From: CBDFHB01 sp965250115
GTDB taxonomy: Bacteria; Acidobacteriota; Vicinamibacteria; Marinacidobacterales; SMYC01
NCBI GenBank assembly: GCA_965250115.1
Contig: CBDFNJ010000001.1
Span: 62,001 to 126,000 of the forward strand
DNA length: 64,000 nucleotides
Direction of reading: 5' to 3'
Under the pieces are notes generated by a model. The model did no database searches. It had not been told where the DNA came from and saw nothing but the letters and a program-made list of their open reading frames with translations. This document shows positions 9,578 to 17,113 of the stretch, one piece after another. The translations under genes were made by a program, and so were the position numbers. Every line of letters starts with the position of its first letter. Within the stretch, counting starts at the first letter, position 1.

Positions 9578-10250
9578 GGGTCTACGCGGATTCGTGTGGG
9601 TTGAAGACGGCATTTCTGGGTAATGGCGGAAGGAATGCCGCCACGATCTTCAGCTTGAGATATTCCTCGTCGCGATAGCCGTAGGCGCGTCGTTGCAGCA
9701 CACGGATTTTGTTGTTGACCCCTTCAACTAGGAGGCGCAGACGTTCCATCTCGGCCACCGCCTTGTTCGGCATATCCCGGCACAGCTTGCCCACATGCGT
9801 CGCAAAACGCTGGGTGTAGCGCGAGTTGTTCGCCAGCCAGTCTAGGTGTTCTACATGCACACCGCCGCACCCAGAACAGTTGACGCGCCAACGCTCGTAT
9901 TCCAGATAGATCCGCCAGCCTGCCAACGACAGGTCGCGGACCCGGCACACTTGCTTGTCATAGCGCCCCCGGCACCGTTGCCCACAGTAAGAGCACACAG
10001 CTGTTTTTTTCGCCTCTTGAGCTGGATGACGCGGGCGTATCGGTCACCGAATAGACCCTTCAATCCGGCACCAACCACGAAACCTGGCAGCGCAAACAGC
10101 GAGCGGATCGACTGGGAATTTTTCACTCGGTTAGCCTATCCTAAAAATGGACCACTTTTCAGCACCTGATGAAGTACTCGATACCTTTTCCACACAATGA
10201 GTTACACTGTTTTTCCGTCAGGACTTACCCACACGAATCCGCGTAGACCC
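9578..10250. mobile_element. Internally deleted ISL3-family element, copy 1 (673 bp)
   Basis: The ends are perfect 23-bp inverted repeats (9578-9600 starting GGGTCTACGCGG, and its complement at 10228-10250). An exact 8-bp target duplication AAAAGTCT flanks it (9570-9577 and 10251-10258); 8 bp is the usual ISL3 size. Inside is only a remnant of transposase: zinc-finger N-terminal part and C-terminal tail, with the DDE core missing. It is therefore a non-autonomous, MITE-like derivative that must have been moved by a full-length relative elsewhere. A second copy lies at 26247-26909. It is inserted in the signal-peptide region of an FG-GAP gene. Confidence 0.9.
9582..10126 (-). pseudogene. ISL3 transposase remnant (copy 1)
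   Basis: The reading frame is in two pieces. The first (from GTG 10126) gives LPGFVVGAGLKGLFG...IQLKRRKKQ. The second begins around the zinc-finger CSYCGQRC and includes CRVRDLSLAGWRIYLEY and CSGCGGVHVEHLDW, then jumps from VGKLCRDMPNKAVAEM directly to the family's C-terminal motif VEGVNNKIRVLQRRAYGYRD. About 250 residues holding the catalytic DDE domain are absent. The two pieces meet at a run of seven A (on the coding strand) in a -1 relation, which could be an old frameshift or a slippery site. Confidence 0.85.
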
Positions 10251-10290
10251 AAAAGTCTTATGATGGAACTTCAATCGCGACCCTCCGGTT

Positions 10291-10704
10291 AAAACTTGGC
10301 AGCGCCATTATAGCTCAGCCCGTCTGACTGCCCAATCGGACCAGCTAGAGCGCGCCAACCGGGACGTGGAAGACATGCTCCGAGGGGGGGAGCTCTTTGC
10401 GGTCAGGAGCCAGCTCGATTCGCAGATCGCGGGGCGGGTGCACGAGCGATTGAACCAATACTATCGGGGGCTGCGGGTCTTTGGCGGTCAAGTGGTGCGG
10501 CAGAAAGAGTCGCGACGGATGATCACGGTGGTAGGAGCTCTCCTCACCGACATCGACCTCGATATCGATGGAGTCGACGCGTCAGTGTCGCAAAATTGGG
10601 CAGCGGCGAAACTGTCGTCTCGGCTCCATTGCTTTTCGAGGTTACGCCCTCAACCGGGTAGGGGCTGCCGGACTCTCAATACATTCGTGATTAAGAGGCG
10701 CTAG
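10291..10704 (+). pseudogene. Possible peptidase propeptide (FTP-like) fragment
   Basis: Between the two FG-GAP genes there is a coding-like stretch on the plus strand with no start or normal end. In frame it reads ...RANRDVEDMLRGGELF, then HERLNQYYRGLRVFGGQVVR and MITVVGALLTDIDLD. This resembles the fungalysin/thermolysin propeptide (FTP) pattern in secreted M4-type metalloproteases, where a QxYxGxxVFGG motif is followed by a strand ending in a DLD-type turn. No catalytic HExxH region follows. I read it as a broken 5' piece of a protease gene left by the rearrangement that also duplicated the FG-GAP gene. The family assignment is by eye only. Confidence 0.4.
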
Positions 10705-12232
10705 GAATCGTTACTTCCAGATACTGACCGGCCGAAACGTTCGTGAGCACCTGAGTCACGCCGTTGGGCCAGACAATTCGAAGCTCATCCACTACCTGGG
10801 CCGCTCCCAAACCAATGTGAACCGGCAGGTCGTCCTGATGAAACGTGCCCACCATCAGAAAGGTATCGCGCCTGAGGGTTCGCTCCTGGGGCGTGCCTTG
10901 TTGAATCGTTGCGTAGACTTGAGCTCCGATACCGGAGGGGTTTTTTTCGGTGCCTTTGAGGCGAAGGTACAACCACTGGTTTCCGTTCGTCGAGGCGTTA
11001 CTGACAAAGAAGCGCTGAGGCAGGCCCGCGTCCGTTGAGGCAAACAAGTCGAGATCGCCGTCGAGGTCGTAGTCCACAAAGGCGCTGTCGAAGCCGCCGT
11101 CGGCCCCCGTCTTAAGGCCCTCCTGGGTCGATGCGTGAGTAAACTGCCAGTCGCCATCGTTGCGGTAGAGCAAGCGTCCAATGGAACCCGCTCGATCCTG
11201 AAAGAGCAGATCGAGATCGCCATCATTGTCGTAGTCCGCCGCTTGCCCGCCGACTAATGACGTCGTGGACGGTTGGTAGAGAACTTCGTCTTGCACAATG
11301 TCGTCAACGTCGGTGAACGTTCCGTCTCCGTCGTTCCGCCAGAGTTTGTTTAGATTCCCGCTGGCCCCCACCATGTAAAGATCCAAATCGCCGTCGTCGT
11401 CGAAATCAGCGAACTGCGAACCGTAACTATTCGGACGGAACTGTGTACCCGTGCGGTCGGTGACATCAATAAACCGAAGAACGCCCGTATCGCTGAGCTG
11501 GTTTTCGAAAAAGGTATTCGGTATATCGTTCGAACTCACGCAGGTTGAGATATAGACATCGAGGTCCCGGTCTCCGTCGTAATCGCCGATGGCTAGACCG
11601 TAGCCATGGGAAGTTGGATCCGCGAAACCGGTCTGCTCGCCGATCGGACGGAACTGCCCCGGCGCGAATTGCTCGTAGATCTCATGCGGCTCGAGCTCCT
11701 TGGCGACCAGGAGATCCAGGTCCCCGTCCCGATCGATATCGACCCAAGCGACGTTTTCATGCCAGTGAGGGTCGTCGAGTCCGGCCTGTGCGCCAAAGTT
11801 CGTGAAACCGGTCCCGCCCTCCATAAGCATGTTTCTGAACAGATCGCCACGGGTGTCTCCATTGCCGGAATGCTCCTGGCCGAGGAAAAGGTCGACGTCC
11901 CCGTCGGCATCGTAGTCCCCCCAGGCGGAGCTCCATCCCTGCTGGTCCAAGTTGTCGAGCCCAACTTCGACGGTGACGTCGGTGAAGGTGGCGCTGCCGG
12001 AACCGATGGTGTTGTTTCGCAGGAATCGCTGTGCCTGGCCGCTACCCTGAATGAAAAGATCGGGGTCGCCATCGTTATCATAGTCGGCGAAGGATCCGCT
12101 TCGCGCGAACTCGTTTCCGATATTCCCCAGAATCTCGGCCCCGCGCTCTTCGAAGGTCTGGGCGGGAGACAAACAGGGAACGGCACATAACCCGACAGCG
12201 AATGTCACAAACGTCTTATGATGGAGCTTCAA
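10691..12232 (-). CDS. FG-GAP/ASPIC-UnbV (CRTAC1-like) secreted protein
   Basis: 513 residues. The start is TTG 12232, with GGAAGG six bases upstream and a normal signal peptide (LHHKTFVTFAVGLCAVPCLSPAQ); longer in-frame starts would run into the divergent protease gene. The mature protein has seven Asp-rich calcium loops (DYDNDGDPDLF, DYDADGDVDLF, DFDDDGDLDLY and others) that make the VCBS/FG-GAP propeller. A C-terminal ASPIC/UnbV domain follows (IGLGAAQVVDELRIVWPNG). It is the intact tandem paralogue of the gene broken by the ISL3-type element; coding sequence and about 20 bp of leader are shared. Role unknown; probably an extracellular or periplasmic Ca2+-binding scaffold. Confidence 0.9.
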   Translation of the reverse strand: MKLHHKTFVTFAVGLCAVPCLSPAQTFEERGAEILGNIGNEFARSGSFADYDNDGDPDLFIQGSGQAQRFLRNNTIGSGSATFTDVTVEVGLDNLDQQGWSSAWGDYDADGDVDLFLGQEHSGNGDTRGDLFRNMLMEGGTGFTNFGAQAGLDDPHWHENVAWVDIDRDGDLDLLVAKELEPHEIYEQFAPGQFRPIGEQTGFADPTSHGYGLAIGDYDGDRDLDVYISTCVSSNDIPNTFFENQLSDTGVLRFIDVTDRTGTQFRPNSYGSQFADFDDDGDLDLYMVGASGNLNKLWRNDGDGTFTDVDDIVQDEVLYQPSTTSLVGGQAADYDNDGDLDLLFQDRAGSIGRLLYRNDGDWQFTHASTQEGLKTGADGGFDSAFVDYDLDGDLDLFASTDAGLPQRFFVSNASTNGNQWLYLRLKGTEKNPSGIGAQVYATIQQGTPQERTLRRDTFLMVGTFHQDDLPVHIGLGAAQVVDELRIVWPNGVTQVLTNVSAGQYLEVTIPSAS

Positions 12233-12421
12233 TCGCGACCTTCCGGTTAGAACTATTCCTGGTGTCAGGCCCCTTCTTACTCTACCGAACTTAGCACAAC
12301 TCTCATCTCCTCGGCACCGCGACAAAAAGTCTATCACCGGTGAAAGTTTCAGAGAAATGTCAGGAAAGAGGAGTAAACTGCGACGCGGCAGAGGCTTCGA
12401 GGCTTTGTGGAGGAGGTAATC

Positions 12422-15400
12422 ATGGTACAAGCAGTTAACGCAAGGACCTTCAATGCGACGATCGCCTGGGCTGCCATGGCATCGCTGCTCTGCGTCGCAT
12501 CGACCGCCGAGGCAGTCGATCCCCTGCTCAGGTTTCCCGACGTGCACGAGGACAGCGTGGTCTTCGTCCACGCTGAAGACATCTGGACCGCGCCAGCTGA
12601 CGGAGGTTTCGCGCGCCGGCTCACCGACGACGAGGGTGAGGAGCGGCACCCCAAGTTCTCGCCTGACGGGTCGCTAATCGCCTTTACCGCTGAGATCGGC
12701 GGCAACGCCGACGTGTGGATGATGAAGGCCGACGGCTCCGACCTCGAGCGTCTTACTTATCACCCCTTGCCCGACGAGGTCGTGGGTTGGCACCCGACCC
12801 GCAACATGGTGATGTTCCGATCGGCCCGTCGGTCCTACTCGCGGTTCGACCGCCTCTTCCTGATCGAGCCGGACGGCAGCGGTCTCGAGGAGCTGCCGCT
12901 CCACGAGGCCGCGAGGGCTTCGTTCTCGCCCGACGGTACGAAGATCGCGTACAACCACGTCGCGCGCGAGGACCGTGCCTGGAAGCGCTACTACGGCGGC
13001 ACGGCGCAGGACGTGTGGCTCTACGACTTCAGCACCAGCAAAGATCGCCGGCTCACCGTCTACGAGGGCACCGACCGGCTCCCCATGTGGATCGGCGATG
13101 CCATCTACTTCGCTTCCGACCGCGACGGGGAGCTCAACATCTGGTCCTATCAGCTGGACGACGGTTCGATGACCCGGATCACCGATCACACCGACTACGA
13201 CATACGTCGGCCGAGCCACGGGGGCAACCGCATCGTCTACGAGGTCGCCGGCACCCTGTGGAACCTCGACATCTCGAGTGGGGAGACACGACCGATCCAC
13301 ATCGAGATTCCCACGATGGCCCGCGAGGCCTTGCCCTACCGCAAGGATGTCTCCAACTTCATCACCCAGGTCGGCATCTCGCCCCAGGGCGGCCGCGCGC
13401 TAATCGTCGCCCGCGGCGAGATATTCACCGTACCCGCCGAGCACGGACCGACGCGCAACCTGACTCGTACCTCCGGGGTGCGTGAGCGCAACGCCGCCTG
13501 GTCGCCGGACGGCGCACACATCGCCTTCTTCTCCGATGCCGACGGCGAGTATCAGCTTCATGTGGGCGACCCTCTGGGGAGGGACGATTCCCGGCAAATC
13601 ACCTCCCGCGACCGCGGCTACCCCCACACCCCACGCTGGTCGCCCGACGGCACGAGGATCGCCTTCACCGACGAAACGCTCACCCTGTTCATCGTCGACG
13701 TAGCGACCGGGGAAACTGTCACGGTCGACCGCGCTGAGGTGGAACCCATGGACATCGCCCTCGAAGCCAAGCCGATTTCGGACCACCACTGGTCGCCCGA
13801 CTCGCGATGGCTCGCCTACTCGAAGATTGACCTAGATCATGTCTCTCACGTCTACCTGTACTCGCTCGAGACCGGGTCCACCCATAACGTGTCGAACGGC
13901 CTCTTCAATGACTTCGGGCCGGTCTTCACCAAGGACGGCGAGCACCTGGTTTTCGTCTCCAATCGCCGATTCAACCCCACCTTCGGTGACTTCGAGTGGG
14001 AGATGGTCTTCAAGGATGTGGCCGGGATTTACGCGCTAACTCTACGCGCCGACGGCCAGCCGCTGCTGCCCCCGCGCTCGGACGAGGTGGCACCGGTGGA
14101 TGCTGGTAATAATGATGTTCCAGAACGTCCCACCGAGCGTGAGCCGGTGACGGTTCGTGTCGATCTCGATGGGATCGCGGCAAGGATCCAGGCACTGCCG
14201 TTACCCGCCTCCAACTACCGCGATCTGGCGTCAGGGGAGGACGCCATCTACTTCCTCGACACCGACGACGGAGACTTCAACCGATTCGAGTTCCGCCCAA
14301 TGCCGCCGCGAACTCTCAAGAAATTCGATTTGAAGGATCGCAACACGAGGACCGTCGTCGAGCAGATCGACGACTACGCCCTCAGCGATGACGGTGAGCA
14401 CCTGGTGTGGCGGCGCGGTCACACCGTGGGCATCATCGACAACGGCGCTCTTACCCGCCGCGTCCGCAAGAGGATCGGCGCACGGAGCCGCCCTTCCGAG
14501 CGCGGTCCCAAGTCGGGTTCCCTCGACCTCGATGGCCTCGTGATGAACCTCGATCCACGCGCCGAGTGGCAGCAGGTCTTCGCCGACGCCGGGCGTTTTC
14601 AGCGGGACTTCTACTACGAGCCCGGAATGAACGGTCTCGACTGGGCGGCCATGCGCGAACGTTTCTCGTCGTGGGTCGATCGGGCCACCTGCGCCCAGGA
14701 CATGCGCTTCATCATCGGCGAGCTGATCGGTGAGCTCGCCACTTCCCATACCACCATTAGCACCGGCGACCGGCGCCGGCGTGCCGAGTCCGTCAACGTG
14801 GGTCTCCTAGGGGCGAACTGGTCGGTGGACTCGGCGACAGGCAATTGGATCATCGACAAGATCTACCGCGTGCCCGACTGGTCGCGCGGAATCCACCCAC
14901 CGCTCGCGGGCCCCGGACTTGACGTTCTCGAAGGCGACGCCCTGCTCGCGGTCAATGGTCAGCCCGTGTCGGGCAAGCGGTCGGTCCACTCCTCTTTTCA
15001 GGGGCTTGCCGGCCAGCAGGTGGTCCTCACACTCGGGCGGAGCGGTGTCGAGTCCCATGACGAGGTCGTCACTCCGGTCGGGAGCGAGCGATACCTACGC
15101 TACCTCGACTGGGTGGAGCGCAGCCGCCTTGTGGTGGACGAAGCCTCGGGCGGACGAATCGGCTACATCCATCTCCCCGACACTCGCGTCAGGTCGGCCA
15201 TCGAGTTCCCCAAGTACTACTATTCGCAGAGCCGCAAGCAGGGCCTGCTCATCGACGGCCGTTTCAACGGCGGCGGTCTCGACCCCGATATTTTCCTGCA
15301 GCGACTGGCCAAGAAGCCGTTGTCGTACTGGACCCGCCGCTATTCCGAGGACCACGTGACCCCGATCTATGTGTCCCAGGCGCACATGGCGCTGGTCATC

Positions 15401-15754
15401 AACCGTCAGTCGGGCTCGGGCGGCGACGAGTTGGCCCTCGAGTTCCGCCAGAAGGGGATGGGGCCGGTGATCGGGACCCGCACCTGGGGTGGTCTAGTCG
15501 GCGTCTCCATGTCCATCGACCTGGTGGACGGCACCGGTCTGGGCGTACCCGACTACCGTATCTACTCGCTCGAGGGTGAGTGGGTCGTGGAGAACACGGG
15601 CGTGACGCCGGATATCGAGGTCGAGCTCGATCCGGCGGAGATGGCGCGCGGCCATGATGCCCAGCTGCAAAAGGGGATCGAGGTCATCCTCGAGAGGATC
15701 GAGGCCGACCCGCCGACCCAACCGAACCACCCGCCCTTCCCCAAGCGGAACTGA
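12422..15754 (+). CDS. Tricorn-type S41 protease, exported
   Basis: 1110 residues. ATG 12422 follows a near-perfect GGAGGAGGT; an upstream GTG at 12407 is less likely. Order: signal peptide (to STAEAV), two TolB/WD40-like propellers (about 35-560, many SPDG blades), a tricorn C1 domain, a PDZ-like segment (about 830-890), and the C2 catalytic domain. Likely catalytic residues are His776 (ELATSHTT), Ser999 in QSGSGGDE and a Glu in the VENTGVTPDIEV region. Tricorn degrades oligopeptides into di- to tetrapeptides. The bacterial form here carries an export signal, so it probably works in the periplasm with the other peptidases of this window. It ends 10 bp from the opposite PLP gene. Confidence 0.93.
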   Translation: MVQAVNARTFNATIAWAAMASLLCVASTAEAVDPLLRFPDVHEDSVVFVHAEDIWTAPADGGFARRLTDDEGEERHPKFSPDGSLIAFTAEIGGNADVWMMKADGSDLERLTYHPLPDEVVGWHPTRNMVMFRSARRSYSRFDRLFLIEPDGSGLEELPLHEAARASFSPDGTKIAYNHVAREDRAWKRYYGGTAQDVWLYDFSTSKDRRLTVYEGTDRLPMWIGDAIYFASDRDGELNIWSYQLDDGSMTRITDHTDYDIRRPSHGGNRIVYEVAGTLWNLDISSGETRPIHIEIPTMAREALPYRKDVSNFITQVGISPQGGRALIVARGEIFTVPAEHGPTRNLTRTSGVRERNAAWSPDGAHIAFFSDADGEYQLHVGDPLGRDDSRQITSRDRGYPHTPRWSPDGTRIAFTDETLTLFIVDVATGETVTVDRAEVEPMDIALEAKPISDHHWSPDSRWLAYSKIDLDHVSHVYLYSLETGSTHNVSNGLFNDFGPVFTKDGEHLVFVSNRRFNPTFGDFEWEMVFKDVAGIYALTLRADGQPLLPPRSDEVAPVDAGNNDVPERPTEREPVTVRVDLDGIAARIQALPLPASNYRDLASGEDAIYFLDTDDGDFNRFEFRPMPPRTLKKFDLKDRNTRTVVEQIDDYALSDDGEHLVWRRGHTVGIIDNGALTRRVRKRIGARSRPSERGPKSGSLDLDGLVMNLDPRAEWQQVFADAGRFQRDFYYEPGMNGLDWAAMRERFSSWVDRATCAQDMRFIIGELIGELATSHTTISTGDRRRRAESVNVGLLGANWSVDSATGNWIIDKIYRVPDWSRGIHPPLAGPGLDVLEGDALLAVNGQPVSGKRSVHSSFQGLAGQQVVLTLGRSGVESHDEVVTPVGSERYLRYLDWVERSRLVVDEASGGRIGYIHLPDTRVRSAIEFPKYYYSQSRKQGLLIDGRFNGGGLDPDIFLQRLAKKPLSYWTRRYSEDHVTPIYVSQAHMALVINRQSGSGGDELALEFRQKGMGPVIGTRTWGGLVGVSMSIDLVDGTGLGVPDYRIYSLEGEWVVENTGVTPDIEVELDPAEMARGHDAQLQKGIEVILERIEADPPTQPNHPPFPKRN

Positions 15755-15764
15755 CCTGAGCACT

Positions 15765-17033
15765 TCAAGCCCTTGCCGCCTCTTCCTGGAAGAACTGCTT
15801 CAAGAGCTGAGCGGCCAGGACCTCTTCGCCGTCCTCCATGCAGCGGGTCGACATGAAATCTTCGAACATGACGAGCCGCGGCCGGCCGTTCTTCAGCTTG
15901 TCGCGAGCTGCTTCCGGGCTCACTGGGATGACTTGCTCGTCCCAGGCGAGATCGAGCTCCGCGAATCCCCTGGTGTTCATCCTGACCTCCGCGGTAAGGC
16001 CCTTGACGTCGCTCAGCTCCCCGACAATGTAGCGAGCTTTTCGGGCCCACTCCGCCTCGAGGGCCTCGTAATCGAGCCGCTCGTAGCGGTTCAGAGCCAC
16101 GATGAGGCCGATGATCTCCTCCTTACCGACCTTCATCCCGCGTCCGAGGTGGCTATTGGGTGAGGCCTGCATCAGCGCCGCGTCGATGAGATCCTTCCTG
16201 CCTGCGAGAATTCCTGTCGATTGAGGCCCGCGAATCCCCTTTCCCCCACTGAACACCAGCAGGTCCGCTCCCATCTCGCCGTAGCGGGTCAAGTTGCCGG
16301 CGGGAGGAAGCTCGGAAGCGGCATCAATCAGAACCGGAACGCCGGCCCGCTTTCCGATCTCCAGCAATTCGTGGGGCTTCATGACCTCGGGCTCATCGGC
16401 TCTCACATGCTCCTGACGGGCCAGAACGTGAATCATTGCCGTCTTGTCGTTCACTGCATTCCTGAACTGCTCCCGGGTCTCCACTTCGACGATGATCATG
16501 CCCGCGGCGCGATAGGCGCGGTCATAATCGAGACGGTGCGCCTTCTGAGTGAGGCATTCCACCTTCGGCCAGGTTGGATGCGGTAGCGCTTCCATCTTCT
16601 CTTCGTCTGTCCCGGTGAGGCAGGCCGCCGCGCCGAGGATCATCGCCGAAAAGGCTCCGGAGGCGACCATGGCGAACTCGGTATGGACCACCTCGGCGAT
16701 CCTCTTGCCGGCGGCCCGGTTCAGCTCCCGCATGTCCACGAAGTACCGATTGGCTTCCGCGATGGCTTCAATGACCTCGGCCGGCATTCGAGAGCCTCCC
16801 ATGGAGGTATGGTTGTCGTGGCAGGGCACATGCGGATCGACCCCCAGGAGCCGCGTATAGATGTTGTCGCCGTTCAGGCGACTCACGAGCGGGGCCAAGC
16901 TGGTTGGCACGGCAGCTCGGTCGGACGGACGCGAGCAGGCGCCAAGTCCTCCCATGAGCCCGGCGCCGAAGAACTGCCGTCGACTCCACTTCATGCTGGA
17001 CGGCTTCGATAACCGTCGCCTTTGATCTGTCAT
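15765..17033 (-). CDS. Tat-exported SelA-like PLP-dependent enzyme
   Basis: 422 residues with a twin-arginine signal (SRRQFFGAGLMGGLGAC) that ends in a lipobox-like GAC, so export in folded form and possible lipidation. The body has the PLP-dependent fold of the SelA / D-glucosaminate-6-phosphate lyase group: the Schiff-base Lys265 lies in FSGGKGIRGPQSTG, with LIDAASELPP upstream. ATG 17033 has GGAGGT five bases upstream; the longer TTG start would overlap this site. It is last in a minus-strand series after the M3 peptidase. A periplasmic PLP enzyme is unusual, and substrate and reaction are unknown. Confidence 0.85.
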   Translation of the reverse strand: MTDQRRRLSKPSSMKWSRRQFFGAGLMGGLGACSRPSDRAAVPTSLAPLVSRLNGDNIYTRLLGVDPHVPCHDNHTSMGGSRMPAEVIEAIAEANRYFVDMRELNRAAGKRIAEVVHTEFAMVASGAFSAMILGAAACLTGTDEEKMEALPHPTWPKVECLTQKAHRLDYDRAYRAAGMIIVEVETREQFRNAVNDKTAMIHVLARQEHVRADEPEVMKPHELLEIGKRAGVPVLIDAASELPPAGNLTRYGEMGADLLVFSGGKGIRGPQSTGILAGRKDLIDAALMQASPNSHLGRGMKVGKEEIIGLIVALNRYERLDYEALEAEWARKARYIVGELSDVKGLTAEVRMNTRGFAELDLAWDEQVIPVSPEAARDKLKNGRPRLVMFEDFMSTRCMEDGEEVLAAQLLKQFFQEEAARA

Positions 17034-17113
17034 CTTGACCTCCAACGGGTTCCGTCGCCCCCTCTACCGAAGGCGATATCAAGAAACACAACAGGCCAGA
17101 GCGGGATGTAATC

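Larger units (their letters stand above)
7983..10274 (-). pseudogene. FG-GAP/ASPIC-UnbV (CRTAC1-like) protein, signal peptide split by an insertion element
   Basis: The original gene starts at TTG 10274, after GGAGGG, as shown by alignment with the tandem paralogue at 10691-12232. Its first eight codons lie at 10251-10274. A 673-bp element then interrupts the signal peptide, and coding resumes at 9577 and runs to 7983. The mature part carries seven calcium-loop repeats of the D-x-D-x-D-G-D-x-D type (for example DYDNDGDPDLF, DYDGDGDVDLF) and a C-terminal ASPIC/UnbV domain ending in PNGVTQVLTNVSAGQYLEV. Such proteins are secreted Ca2+-binding propellers of unclear role. It also carries an acidic EPEPEPEP stretch that the paralogue lacks. 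With the insertion, no normal signal peptide can be made, so an exported product is unlikely. Confidence 0.85.

Noticed and set aside
11593..12190. Open frames of nearly 200 codons on both strands overlapping the FG-GAP genes
   Set aside because: They arise from the repeated Asp-rich GAC/GAT codons and recur in both paralogues as shadows.
8000..12200. Regularly spaced repeats as a possible CRISPR array
   Set aside because: The repeats are imperfect Ca2+-loop codons in frame, with no constant repeat plus unique spacer pattern.
12233..12649. N-terminal extension of the second FG-GAP gene to 12649
   Set aside because: It overlaps the divergent tricorn gene and has no homologous content. TTG 12232 has a ribosome site and gives a proper signal peptide.
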